64,000 bases of DNA, from contig CM038215.1 of NCBI GenBank assembly GCA_021442155.1, positions 3,124,976 through 3,188,975 on the forward strand, read 5' to 3'. The notes under the pieces are model-generated. The model searched no databases, had not been told where the DNA came from, and saw nothing but the letters and a program-made list of their open reading frames with translations. The DNA comes from Cymbidium sinense (Eukaryota > Streptophyta > Magnoliopsida > Asparagales > Orchidaceae). The translations under genes and the position numbers were made by a program. Of the stretch, positions 1 to 11,204 are shown one piece after another; position 1 is the stretch's first letter; every line of letters starts with the position of its first letter.

Positions 1-382
1 AAAAATAAAAAATAAAATATATTAAAATAAGTAAATAAACTAAATATACTAAACCTACTCGTTTATTTAATTTTTTATTTTAAAAAATTCTCTTAAACCC
101 TAAACCCTAAACCTACAACACTAAACCTACAATCCCAAAAAACATAAAACCTTAAACCCTAAATCCTAAACCCAAACCCTAAACCCTAAAAGCATAAAAC
201 CCTAAACCCTAAACTCTAAACCCTAAACCTTAATACTAAACCTGAAACCTTAAACCCTAACACTAAACACTAAACCTAAACCTAATGTCTAATCCTAAAC
301 TTAAAGTAACTAAAGAAATTAAAAATAAACCTAAACCCTAAAACCTTATAAGCATAAACCTAAACCTAAACCTAAACCCTAA
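1..382 (+). repeat. Telomere-like satellite unit with boundary motif at 54-72
   Basis: A-rich DNA (1-50) ends at a boundary motif, CCTACTCGTTTATTTAATT, at 54-72. Near-canonical CCCTAAA heptamers follow (about 95-300), with single-base variants such as CCTTAAA and CACTAAA, and then CCTAAA hexamers up to the GR-RBP exon. The C-rich strand is the + strand. No gene is seen. The plant telomere heptamer is established knowledge; calling this interstitial or subtelomeric is inference. Confidence 0.85.
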
Positions 383-832
383 GAATAGGCAGAACCTCGA
401 TGGCAGGAACATCACCATCAACTAGGCTCAATCTAGTTCTGTCAGTGGAGATGAAGGCAGAGGCGGTGATTATCACAGTGGTGGTGGGGGATGTAGAGGT
501 GCTGGTGGATATAGAGGTGGTGGTCGGAGCAGTGATGGTTATGGAGGTGGGAAGAGCGAAAGAGGTTATAGCCGTGGTGGCGGTGGAGGGAGAGATTGGG
601 GATCTGATGGTGGATCCCGCTACTCGAGAGGCTGGGGTGGTTATGATGGGAAATGGAGAAAATGAAGAACGACCGATCTGATCTACTATTCATGGAATAA
701 TGTCTTTCATTTTGCCCTATGCATTCTCATTTTTTATCTATGTCACCACTTCTGTCTTAGAAAACTTGGTGTGTTACTTGGTTGATGAAATCGAAAAAAA
801 AAGAAATGTTGAATTTGAATTTGTTCTCTGTT
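383..832 (+). pseudogene. GR-RBP last-exon pseudogene, copy 1
   Basis: This is a fragment of a plant glycine-rich RNA-binding protein gene (RRM followed by a Gly-rich tail; the family binds RNA and acts in stress and cold responses). Reading from 384, the frame gives the end of the RRM (QNLDGRNITIN). An in-frame TAG at 423-425 replaces the Glu of the family's NEAQSR motif. After it come 79 open codons of Gly/Tyr/Arg/Ser-rich sequence (GGGGCRGAGGYRGGGRSS, then GYSRGGGGGRDWGSDGGSRY) and the end YDGKWRK with its stop at 663-665. The remainder, to about 832, matches the 3' UTR of the other copies, including GTTACTTGGTTGATGAAATC. The upstream RRM exon, promoter and start codon are absent. The 93-residue open frame at 400-681 is in a different phase and is spurious. 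The exon is flanked on both sides by telomere-like repeats. Confidence 0.85.
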
Positions 833-2688
833 AAAATAAAAAACTAAAATCCTAAATCCTAAACTAAAACCTGAACCCTAGACCTAAAACCTAAACACTC
901 AACCTAAACTTAAACCCACAAAACCACTAAAGCTTAAACCACAAACCCCACAAACCCTAAACCAAACCCTAAACTAAAACCCTGCCACCACCCTAAAAAA
1001 ACCCTATACCCAAATCCCAGGCCCCAAACCCTAAACCCTAATCCCTAAACCCTCAGTAACCCTCTTAATCCATAAAATCAAACCCTAAAGCCTAAAAACT
1101 GGCTAAATTTAAATTCCTAAAATAAATAAAAAAACTAAAAATAAAATTAAAACCTAAACCTAAAGCTAAAAAGAAAATAAAATTTAAAATAAAATTTAAA
1201 TGAAAAAAACTAAACTAAACTAAAAAATTGAAAAACCAAAATAAAATCAAATAAAAAGTAAATAAAACCCTAAGCATAAAAAATATAGTTGAAAATAAAT
1301 AAAAAATAAAACCTAAACCCTAAACTAAAAAAACCTAAACCTAAAATAAAAAAAATAAACCTAAACCTAAACTAAAATAAACTAAACAAAATAAATAAAA
1401 CCTACACCTAAACCTAAAATAAAGTAAACCTAAACCTAAACATGGACCAAATAAGAGACTTAAACCTAAACTAAAAATAATACCTAAAACAAAATCTAAA
1501 ACCTAAACCTAAAAAAATAAAATAAAATAAACTACAAGAAAATAAATCTAAACCAAAACCTAATCCTAAAAAAATAAACTAAAATAAATAAACATAAAAT
1601 AAATAAATTAAACTAAATAAAAATAAAAATAAACCTAAATTAAAAAATAAAGTAAACAAAAATAAAAACTGTAAATTAAACTAAGTAAACTAAATAAATA
1701 ACCTACTTTTTGAAAAAAAATTAAAACTTAAAAAATAAAAATAAAACCCTAAACCCTAATCCTACCTAAAACCTAGGCACACTTAACCCCCTGGGCCACC
1801 CTAAACCCTAAATCCACACCTAAACCCTCTTCTACATGGGCTCTCTAAATCCTGACCCTTAAACCCTGGGCTCCAACCAAACTGGGCTATATACCCTAAA
1901 CCCTAAACCTAACTAAACCCTAAACCTAAAACCTACTTAAAATAAATAAAACATAAAAATGTAAAATAAATAAACCTATGCCTAAATGTAATAAAATAAT
2001 ATACAAACTAAACTAAACCTGACCCTAAATCTAAATCTTAAAATAAAATAAAACTAAAAATTAAAATAAAATAAATAAAACCTAAACTAAAAGATAAAAC
2101 TAAAATAAAACATAAATGAAATAAAAACAAAATGAAAATTAAAAATTAAATAAATCTAAAATAAAATAAAATAAAAACTAAATAAAAACCTAAACCTAAA
2201 AAATAAACCTAAAAAAAACACTAAACCCTAAACTTAAAAAAAAACTTAAACCCAAGATAAGTAAAAGAAAATAAACCTAAACATAAACTAAAAAAATCTA
2301 AACTAAAATAAATAAAACTTAAACCTAAACCTATAATAAACTAAACCTAAACCTTTAACTAAAAAAAATTAAAATAAAGTAAAAATAAACATAAACCTAA
2401 ACTAAAAAATAAAACCTAAAAATAAACCAAAAAATATACCTAAAATAAAAATGTAAAACCTAAACCTAAAAAAATAAAATTAAAACCTATACCTAAACCT
2501 ATAAATGATAAAAACCTAAAATAAAAATAAAAAAAAAAAACTAAAAAAAATAAACCTTAACTTAAACCAAACCTACAAAATAAACTAAAATAAAACCAAA
2601 ACTAAAATAAACAAAAAACTAAATAAAAATAAAAAATAAAAATAAAAATAAATTAAAATAAATAAAAAATAAACTAAATAATCCTAAA
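833..2688 (+). repeat. Telomere-like heptamers grading into A-rich CCTAAA/TAAAA DNA
   Basis: Directly after the GR-RBP tail comes a junction sequence that recurs after the other copies (CTAAACTAAAAC, then TGAACCCTAGACCTAAAACC). Heptamers follow to about 1090, then roughly 650 bp of CCTAAA and TAAAATAAA variants. A second, shorter heptamer block at about 1745-1925 contains G-bearing variants (CCTGGGC, CTGACCC), and A-rich DNA follows again. No coding sequence is supported in this stretch. Confidence 0.8.
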
Positions 2689-2977
2689 CCTACTCGTTTA
2701 CTTAATTATTAATTTTTTTTTTAAAAAAAACCTAAACCATAAACGTACAACACTAAACCTACAACCCTAAACCATAAACCCTTAAAAACCCTAAACCTTA
2801 AACCCTAAACCCTATACCCTAACCCTAAACCCTAAAAGCATAAACCCTAAACCCTAAACCTTAAACCCTAAACCCTAAACCCCAAACCCTGAACATAAAA
2901 TTAAGTAACTAAACAAATTAAAAAATAAACCTAAACCCTAAAACTTATTAAACCTAAACCTAAACTTAAACCCTCAA
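2689..2977 (+). repeat. Satellite unit start: boundary motif and CCCTAAA block
   Basis: The boundary motif CCTACTCGTTTACTTAATT lies at 2689-2707. A T-run and an A-run follow, then about 200 bp of heptamers and CCTAAA hexamers leading into GR-RBP copy 2. The order is the same as at 54-382, and the motif-to-exon distance is similar (about 290 versus 330 bp). Confidence 0.85.
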
Positions 2978-3464
2978 AATTGGTAGAACCTTGATAGTAG
3001 GAAAATCACCGTCACTTAGGCTCAATCTAGATTTGGCATTGGAGACGAAGGTGGAGGCGACAGTTATCATAGTGCTGGTGGGGGATATGGAGTTTCTGGT
3101 GGATATGAAGGTGGTGGTCGAAGTAGTGGTCATCATGGAGGTCGGAGGAGAGATGGAGGTTACAGGCGTGGTGTTGGCAAAGGGAGAGATCGGGGATATG
3201 ATGGTGATTCTCGCTAGTCGAGAGGTCAGGTTGGTTCTGATGGGAACCAAAAAAATTGAAGAACGACTGATCCAATCTATTGTTTATGGAACTATGTCTT
3301 TAAAGTAGAGATAGTTTTAGTTATCTAGGATTTTTGATTTGCTCTCTGTGTGCTCCTTTTTGATCTACGCCGTCACTTGTGTCATAGGAAGCTTGGTGTA
3401 TTACTTGGTTGATGAAATCAAAAGAAAGAAATGTTGAACCTAAATTTGTTCTCTATTAAAAAAA
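2978..3464 (+). pseudogene. GR-RBP last-exon pseudogene, copy 2
   Basis: This is the same exon as copy 1, again 282 bp from the AAT codon (2978) to the final stop (3257-3259). The frame gives NLDSRKITV, an in-frame TAG at 3017-3019 at the same Glu position as in copy 1, and then AQSRFGIGDEGGGDSYHSAG and a Gly/Arg/Tyr-rich tail (GGYEGGGRSSGHHGGRRRD; GRDRGYDGDSR). A further TAG interrupts near the end, which reads GSDGNQKN. An additional TAG at 2984-2986 replaces the Gln codon that copy 1 keeps. The 3' UTR runs to about 3464 and ends in an A-run. The open frames on both strands here are shadows of the Gly-rich codons. It cannot encode a protein: there is no RRM exon and there are at least three stops. 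Confidence 0.85.
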
Positions 3465-6400
3465 ACCAAAAACCCTAAAACCTAAACTAAAACTTGAACC
3501 CTAGACCTAAAACCTAAATCTACAACCCTAAACCCTAAACACTAAAAACCCTAAACACTAAACCCTAAACCCTAAACCCAAAACCCTCAAACCTTAAACC
3601 CTAAAACCCTAATCCCTAGACCCTAAAACCTAATCCCTAAACCCTAAACCTTAAAACCCCAAACCCTAAACACTAAACCCTAAACCCTCAACTAACCCTA
3701 AACACTAAAAAGCTAAAAACCTAAACCAAAACCTCAAAATAAAATAAATAAAAAAACCTAAACCAAAATAAAATAATAAAATAAAATAAACAAAAAACCT
3801 AAGCTAAAACCTATAGTGAAACCTAAACCTAAACCTAAAAAGAAATCAAAATAAAAATTTAAAATTAAACTAAAAAGTAAAAAACCTACATAAAATAAAA
3901 ACTAAACCAAAAATAAAAATAAAATAAACCTAGAATAAAAATAAAATAAAAACTAAATAAAAGCCTAAACCTAAAAAAAATAACCTAAAACTAACTCCTA
4001 AACATAAATAAATGATAAAACCTAAACCCTAAACTAAAAAACAAAATCTAAACCTAAAATATAAATAAAATAAACTTAAACCTAAGCAAAAATAATATAA
4101 ACAAAAATAAATAAAACCTAAACCTAAACCTAAACCCTAAATAAAATATAATAAACTAAAAATAAACCTAAACCTAAACAAAAATATAAAATTTAAAAAA
4201 AAAACCTAAAACCTAAACCTAAAAAATAAAATAAAAGCCTAAACCTAACCTTAAAAATATAAAAATAAAAAATAAACCCTAAACTTAAAAAGTAAATAAA
4301 ATAAAACTAAACAAAAAATAAATCAAAGCTTAAACCTTAACCTACAAAATAAACTAAAATAAACAAACATAAAATAAATAAAGTAAACAAAATAAAAATA
4401 AAAATAAACCTAAAAAGAATAAAAAATAATATAAACTAAAATAAGTAAAGAATAAACTAAATGAACATAAACCTACATGTTTACTTAATTTTAAAAAAAA
4501 TTAATTAATTAAATTAAATTAAATTTAAAGAATTAGCTAAACAAGAAAACAAAACTATAAACTAAGCCCAAACTGAAAATAATTAAACCTAAAAGAAAAG
4601 AAATAAAATAAAATAATAAAATAAAAATAAATAAGAAAAGCCTAAACTTAACTAAAAAAATAAAAAAAACCTAAATGAAATAAAAGCTAAACCTAAAATA
4701 AAATAAAATAGCAACTAAATAAATACCTAAACCTAAAAAATAAACCTAAACATAAAACCTCAAAATAAATAAACTATAAAACACAGAACTAAAAAAACCT
4801 AAACCTAAAATAAAAAAATAAACCTAAACCTAAACTAAATAAATAATGAAAATAAATAAAACCTAAACCTAAACGTAAACCCTAAATAAAATAAAATAAA
4901 TTAAATAAACCTAAACCTAAAAAAAAATAAAACCTAAAATAAACCTAAAACCTAAACCTAAAAGAAATAAAATAATAAAAGCTAAACCTAAACCTAAAAT
5001 AAAAAAATAAAACCTAAACATAAAAATAAAATATAAATAAAACTAAACTAAAAAATGAAAACATAAACCTAAACCTAAAAAATAAACTAAAATAAAAAAC
5101 CTAAACTAAAATTAATAAACCTAAAATAAATAAACTAAACTAAATAAAAATGAAACCAAAACTAAATAAAAATCTAAATTAAAATAAACTAAAATAAATA
5201 TAAATAAACTAAATAAACCTAAACTAACAAGTTTACTTAATTTAAAAAAATTAAAAAATTAAAATAAAAACTAAAATAAAAAAACTCTAACCCAAAGCCC
5301 TAAAACCAAAAACTAACCCTAAACCCTGAACCTACAAACCTAAACCCTAATAACATTACCTTGAAACCCTAAATCCTAAACCTTAAACACTAAACCCTAA
5401 ATTCTAAAACCCTAAAATCTAAACCGTAAACCTTAAACCCTAAAACCTGCAACCCTAAACCCCACCCAAAAACCCAAAACTAAACTTTAAAACCTAAACC
5501 TATAAACTTAATAAACATAAAATAAAATAAATTATAAAACCTAAAATAAATAAAATAAATAAATAAAATAAAATAAAAACCTAAACCTAAATGTAAAAAT
5601 AAAATAAAATTAAAAAAATAAAAAATTAAACTAAAATAAAATGAATAAAAACTTAAACTAAACTAAAAAATAAAATAAGCTGAAAAATAAAAAACCTCAA
5701 TAATATAAAAACTAAATGTAAAATAATATAAAATAAAAAGTAAACCTAAACCTAAATATATAAGTAAAACCTAAACCTAAACCTAAAAAACACTACCCTA
5801 AAATAAATAAAAAATAAACTAAAATTAAACCTAAACTTAAACTAAAAAATAAACCTAAAATAAACATAAAATCAAACCTAAACCAAACCTAAAATTAAAA
5901 ATAAAACTTAAACCTCAAAATTAAAATAAAAATAAAACAAAACTAAAAAATAAACATAAACCTAAACCTAAAAAATAAACTAAAATACAAAACCTAAGAA
6001 AAAATGAATAAACATGCAATAAAATAAACTAAATTAAATAAAAATAAATTAAATAAACCTAAACTTGCCTGTTTATTTAATTAAAAAATTAAAAAAATCT
6101 TGAACCCTAAACTAAAATCAAATCTTCCCTAATACCCTAAACTACAAACCCAAACTCTAACTGACCAAACATAATCCCTACTTAAACCACAAAATCACTA
6201 TAACCCCAAACCCTCCCCTACACCCTAACTGACTACCACTGAGACCTTCCAACCACCCCTGACCTGGGCTCTGAGCCCAGGCCACCAAACCTGACCCTAA
6301 ACACTGAGCCTGAGGCTGAGCCACAAACCTAAACCTGCCCTGAATCAACCACCCAACCTAACTCCTAAACCCTCCAACCCTGGGCCATAAACCTAAAACC

Positions 6401-7428
6401 TTAAACCACCACTCTAAAAACTTAAAAAACTTAAACTAAAATAAAACCTAAAAATAAAAGAAATAAAAAAACTTAAACCTAAATAAACAAAAAACCTAAA
6501 CCTAAACTAAAAAATAAAATAATATAAAAAATAAAAATAAATGAAAGTAAAATAAATAAAACCAATTAAAAAATAAAATAATTTTAAAATAAAATAAACC
6601 TAAAATAAAATAAAATAAAAACTAAATAAAAAACTAAACCTAAAAATAAGCCTAAAAATAAATACCTAAAAATGAATAAAAAAATAAAACCTAAACCCTA
6701 AACTAAAAAAAACTAAACCTAAAACAAAAATAAAATAAATAAAATAAAATAAACCTTAACCTAAACTAAAATAAACTAAATCTTAACCTAAACTAAAATA
6801 AATGAAACTAAAATAAATAAAATTTAAACCTACACCTAAAATAAACTAAACCTAAACTTAAACCTAAACAAAAAAAATAATAGAAACTAAAAATAAACCT
6901 AAACCTAAACTAAAAAAGTAAACCTAAAATAAAAAGCTAAAACCCAAAGCTAAAATACTAAAATCAAAACCTAAACCTAAACCTAAAAATAAAGCTCAGT
7001 TAAAAATAAACCTAAACCTAAAAAATAAATTATAATAAAACACCTAAACTAAAATAAATAAACCAAAGATAAATAAACTAAATTAAAGAAAAATAAAAAT
7101 AAACCTAAATAAAAATAAAAAATAAAATAAACTTAGATGAATAAAAAGTAAATGAAATAAACCTAAACCTACTAATTTACTTAATTTTTTTTAAAAAAAA
7201 AAGCTCTAAACCCTAAACCCTAAACCCTAAAATTTACCCTAAACTCTAAACCCTAAAACTTAAACCCTAAAAACAAACCCTAAAACCCTAAACTCTAAAA
7301 CTAAATGTATACAGTAAACCCCAACCCTAAACCTAAACACAAAGCTACACTTATAAACCCTAAACCCTAAAACCTATAACCCTAAACCCAAAATGCCAAA
7401 CCCTAAACCCTAAACTAACCCTACCATA
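3465..7428 (+). repeat. Four satellite units without GR-RBP exon
   Basis: Heptamers (3465-3720) give way to A-rich hexamers, and then three further boundary motifs occur at 4472-4490, 5225-5243 and 6064-6082, with a fourth at 7168-7186. The spacings are about 750, 840 and 1,100 bp. The units starting at 5225 and 7168 have clear CCCTAAA blocks. The unit at 4472 has almost none and goes straight into A-rich DNA. The unit at 6064 is dominated by G-bearing variants (6150-6410). The exon is present only downstream of the 7168 motif. No gene is seen. Confidence 0.8.
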
Positions 7429-7917
7429 AGAATGGGTAGAACCTTGGCAGTAGCAACATCAACTTCAACTAGGCTCAGTTTAGATCTAACGGTGGAGGCA
7501 AAGGTAGAGTAGGAGGTTATCACAGTGGTGGTGGGCAGTTTGGAGGAGTTGGTGGATATGGAGGTGGTGGTCAACGTAGTGGTTATTATGGATGTGGGAG
7601 GAGTTACAGAGGTTACAACCCTAGTTATGGTAGAGGGAGAGATCGATGATATGATGGCAGATCCTACTACTCAAGAGGCTAGGGTGGTTCTGATGGGAAC
7701 TGGAGAAATTAAAGAGTGGTTAATCCGATCTAATGCTTATGGAACTGTGTCTTTATAATAGAGATGGTTCTACTTATCTAGGGTTTTTGATTTGCTCTGT
7801 TGGTGTTCATTTCCTATATATTTCGTCGCTTATCTCTTAGTAAACTTAGGGTGCTACTTGGTTGATGAAATGAAAAGGAAGAAATGTTGAATCTAAATTT
7901 GTTCTCTATTAAAAAAA
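7429..7917 (+). pseudogene. GR-RBP last-exon pseudogene, copy 3
   Basis: The third copy is also 282 bp, from AAT at 7431 to the stop at 7710-7712. It shares the TAG at the Glu position (7470-7472) with copies 1 and 2, and the TAG at the Gln position (7437-7439) with copies 2 and 5. The Gly-rich tail reads GGYHSGGGQFGGVGGYGGGG and later YGRGRDR, with two more stops, and ends GGSDGNWRN. This is the best-preserved C-terminus in the window and is typical of plant GR-RBPs. The 3' UTR continues to about 7917 with TTACTTGGTTGATGAAAT. Telomere-like repeats lie on both sides. Confidence 0.85.
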
Positions 7918-8230
7918 CCTTAAACCTTAATCCTTAAACACTAAACTAAAACTTAAACCCTAAACCTAAAATTAAACCCTAAACCCTAACCCTAAACCCC
8001 AAACCCTAAACCCTAAAAACCCTAAACCATAAACAAAAGAACCTAAACCCTAAACCCTAAAATCCTAAAACTTTAAACCCTAAACCCTAAACCCTAAACC
8101 CTAAATTGTAAAACCCTAAACACTAAACCCTAAACCCTAAACTCCAAACACTAAAACCTAAACCCTAGACCCTAAACTAACCCTAAACCCTAAACTAATC
8201 CTAAACACTAACTCTAAATTGCAAACCGTA
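7918..8230 (+). repeat. CCCTAAA block bordering block A
   Basis: About 300 bp of near-canonical heptamers with variants (CCATAAA, CACTAAA, CCCCAAA). They break off at about 8225-8235, where an unrelated AT-rich sequence starts. This is the left edge of the large non-telomeric block A. Confidence 0.85.
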
Positions 8231-8379
8231 AACCATGAATAAAGATTTCATCAGGAGTAGATCTAAAGAATGACCTATTCCTAACATAGTTATGGTAGCT
8301 AAAGAAAATGTCTTCAAGTAACTTTCACTTAACTATTAGAGATTTTAATACCCTAAACCCTAACACTTAATCATATTAT

Positions 8380-9470
8380 AATACCATATATTATAGTATA
8401 ATGTAGCATCATATACTTTAAAATGGTGGAATTTGGCCAAATTCATAATAGGTAGGGCATGGCATCATAATATATTGTTTAAATTTAAAATATGTAAGTG
8501 ATACGACTAAAATATATAGTTTTTTATTATTTAGACTAATTTTATGATTTTTTATCTTAAGCAATCTCCTGTGATGTGATATGCAATATAATATATTATA
8601 AAATGTTGTAGTGTAGTATGATATAGGATGCTATAACATAGTGTAGCATCATGCATTATAGCATACTATTTTGTATTACTACTTATTGTTTGGCATATTT
8701 TAATCTATTATAGTATGATGTAGTAGAGTTCGTACTAGTATAATTCATAAAAATACTAATAGGCTGAGATGTTAGGATTTGGCCAAATTTAAGGTAAGCC
8801 TCAGGGAACATCATTGGGGGTGTGCTATGGTGTGTCATTTAATCAGAAGAATGAAATTTTGCATCCAAAATAAATGTTCATTTTTCAACCAAATTTTATA
8901 AATTTCTTTCTTAAAGTGATTGATTTGAAGGTGTAATGTAACATAATATACTATATGAAAGAATATTAAATTATAATGTACATAATAATATAACTTCACA
9001 TATATATGAATATGGTGGGTATTTTAAATGTTATTGTACATTTTAGTATGTTTTACTTTTGTTATAATACATTGGGTCAAGACTCATAAAAATGTTAATT
9101 TGAAGACTGAGATGGAAGAATTTGGCTAAATTCATGGCACACACCAAGATTATGCTATTATGTACCATTTCTAATAGAAAATAAATAATTTTACATCCTA
9201 AATGAACATTATTCATATTTTGAGAAAATTTTGCTATTTGTTACTTATAAGTGATTCTAATGTGGTGTAATGTTAGATAATTTATTATATTATAGCAAAT
9301 TTTAATATAACATCATATGTTATAATATAATCTTGTGTGTTAATTCAAACTATAATATGTTTAGGATGATATTGTATAGTTTGTTTGAGCTTGCACCATC
9401 ACAAACCATAAAATGTTGATTAAAATATTAAGATGATGTAATTAGAATGAATTCATTATTGGGATTTTGG
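8380..9470. repeat. Decayed ~340-bp tandem repeat, about three units
   Basis: Three diverged units can be recognised by anchors in the same order. The first anchor is GAATTTGGCCAAATTCAT-like (8430, 8772, 9118). The second is a phrase near CATCCAAAATAAATG (8860; TACATCCTAAATGAAC at 9193). The third is AAGTGATT..(A)TGTGGTGTAATG (8917, 9247; weaker at 8565). The period is therefore about 340 bp, and a partial fourth unit starts near 9436. No coding potential is seen, and the composition is AT-rich with many TATAATATA stretches. I cannot assign a family. It could be a satellite, or part of the 3' non-coding region of the adjacent gypsy element, which on the minus strand would lie here. Confidence 0.6.
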
Positions 9471-10095
9471 TTGAAGTATTAAAGGTGTGCATAAGAGAAG
9501 AAATAAGATTTGATGAGAATTCCATGTCAAGGACATGGAGGGAGATCCGCTAAAGGATCACACATGCGCTGGACATGACATGTGAGGGGTCTATGTCAAG
9601 GGAAATGAAGAAAAAAATCTACTGGGGATAAGGTTTGAATTTGAATTGGTTATATGATTTATGGAAAGAAGATATTCTAGGGATAAGAATCTATAATCCA
9701 CTATGGATGAAGATTGAAACAACTTTAATTTATTCTATTTTCATTGATGTGGAGGCACATCTGTTGGAGATATGGGCTCGAGTTTGCGGGGATCGAGTAT
9801 ATAAACCTTCTACTAGGGAAGTAGGTTAGGGGCAATCAGTTGCGAATTTGGATTTGAGTTTAATTTCATAGATTTTTTTGGGGATGTATCCACTAGGGAT
9901 AAAAGTTTGGTTGGATTTCTTTGATTTAGATTCTACTGGGAGCATTGGTTTAATTTGGCTCCATTGGGGAGGTTGGTTTTGAATTTGATTTATTTGCTTG
10001 ACTTATTTATATATGATTTGGGGTTCCATTAGGGAGAAGGGTATGAATTAACCCCACTAGAAAAAATTAAATCGAGTTTAACTTAGTCTGAGTTA
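9471..10095. other. Non-coding spacer, no recognised feature
   Basis: The G-rich + strand here contains recurring phrases such as ACTAGGGATAA and CCATTGGGGAG, with no homology I can name. A 64-codon open frame at 9635-9829 has no recognisable domain and is most likely chance. Its position between the ~340-bp and the ~418-bp repeats suggests it belongs to the 3' non-coding part of the minus-strand gypsy element. Confidence 0.4.
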
Positions 10096-11204
10096 ATGTA
10101 TGGACCCTATTAGTGTGTGATGGACCCCACTAAAAATGGGCTATATCTACCTTGACTTACCTTAAATTTATAAATCTAAAGGGAAACTCTACCAACTGTA
10201 GTGTAGAGCTAGCTAACCTAAGGGGGTGCCTTTCAGTGTACAATGACTGTGCTAGGAAGAAGGCATAGTAGACTTACATCTTCCAAAGTGAGGAACAACT
10301 GTAGGGCTGATTTATTAGATGCACAAAAATTGAACTTGACCTAGGGTGACTACTGAGTGAATGCCACTGGGGACTTATGTCAACTCAAAAGTAGTCAAGA
10401 TTAATTTTATCTTAAATTCATGTGATTTCATAATGTTAGTTTTGTTTAGTTTGATTTTGAATTGAAGGCATATCCGTTGGGGATGTGAGCTTGATCAAAT
10501 TTGATAGATTTAATTTATGGACCATGTCGGTGTGTAATGGACCCACTGAGAAGGGTTATATCAGATGTGTCCTATCTTAAATTTATAAATCCAAAGGGAT
10601 AGTCTACTAGTGATGTGGTAGAGCTAGTCAACCTAAAGGGTTTCCTTTCAGTCTACAATGGCTGTGTTAGGAAGAAGGCGTAGTAGACTTACATCTTCTA
10701 AAGTAGGCAACAACCATTGAGGTGACCTATTGGTAGCATAACAAATAGAACCCGACTTAGGAGAGACTACTGAGTGAATTTCACTGGGTACTTATATCAA
10801 CTCAAGGGTAATCAGGCGATTCCTAGTGAGAGATTTGTTGACACAGCCCTAAAGATAGAATGCCTTCTTGGGAAAAGGTACCGCTAGAGGTGTCCTCCTA
10901 ATCCACAATTGAATATATATTTTGTTTATATATTTGTATGGACTCTATTGGTGTGTGAGGGACCACACTAAGAATAGGCTATGTGGTCCTTGACCTATCT
11001 CAAATTTACTGGAACAAGGGAGAATCTGCACATCTAGAGGATGGATTCTCCAATCATAGGGGTTGTTACAAGGAAAGGGGAACTGTCTAATCTGATAGTA
11101 ACCCGGGTAGTGTCTAAATGGGTTCACAAAGGATGTGATCCAAATATAGTGCCCACAGGGGAGGTGCTGCAAAGGGCATTATCCTAAGCCCTGTAAAGGA
11201 AAGT
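10096..11204. repeat. ~418-bp tandem repeats in the presumed element 3' region
   Basis: Unit starts share the pattern TATGGACC..T..GTGTGTGATGGACC..ACT..AA..GG.TAT at about 10099, 10515 and 10936, giving periods of 416 and 421 bp. Each of the first two units also contains AAATTTATAAATC.AAAGGG, CTTTCAGT.TACAATG and GTAGTAGACTTACATCTTC. The third unit is truncated and diverged. Tat-clade gypsy elements are known to carry tandem repeats in a long hypervariable 3' untranslated region (Macas and co-workers described this for Ogre-type elements). The position just downstream of the integrase on the minus strand fits that. Confidence 0.65.

Noticed and set aside
1..380. A true chromosome end at the left edge
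   Set aside because: The repeats are degenerate, mixed with A-rich DNA and continue as interstitial blocks for 64 kb. There is no long perfect terminal array.
400..693. Open frames of 93 and 83 codons over GR-RBP copy 1
   Set aside because: They are in other phases of the Gly-rich codons. The real frame begins at 384 and gives the GR-RBP sequence.
2966..3308. Three overlapping open frames over GR-RBP copy 2
   Set aside because: They are shadows of GGT/GGA-rich codons. The meaningful frame is interrupted by TAG codons.
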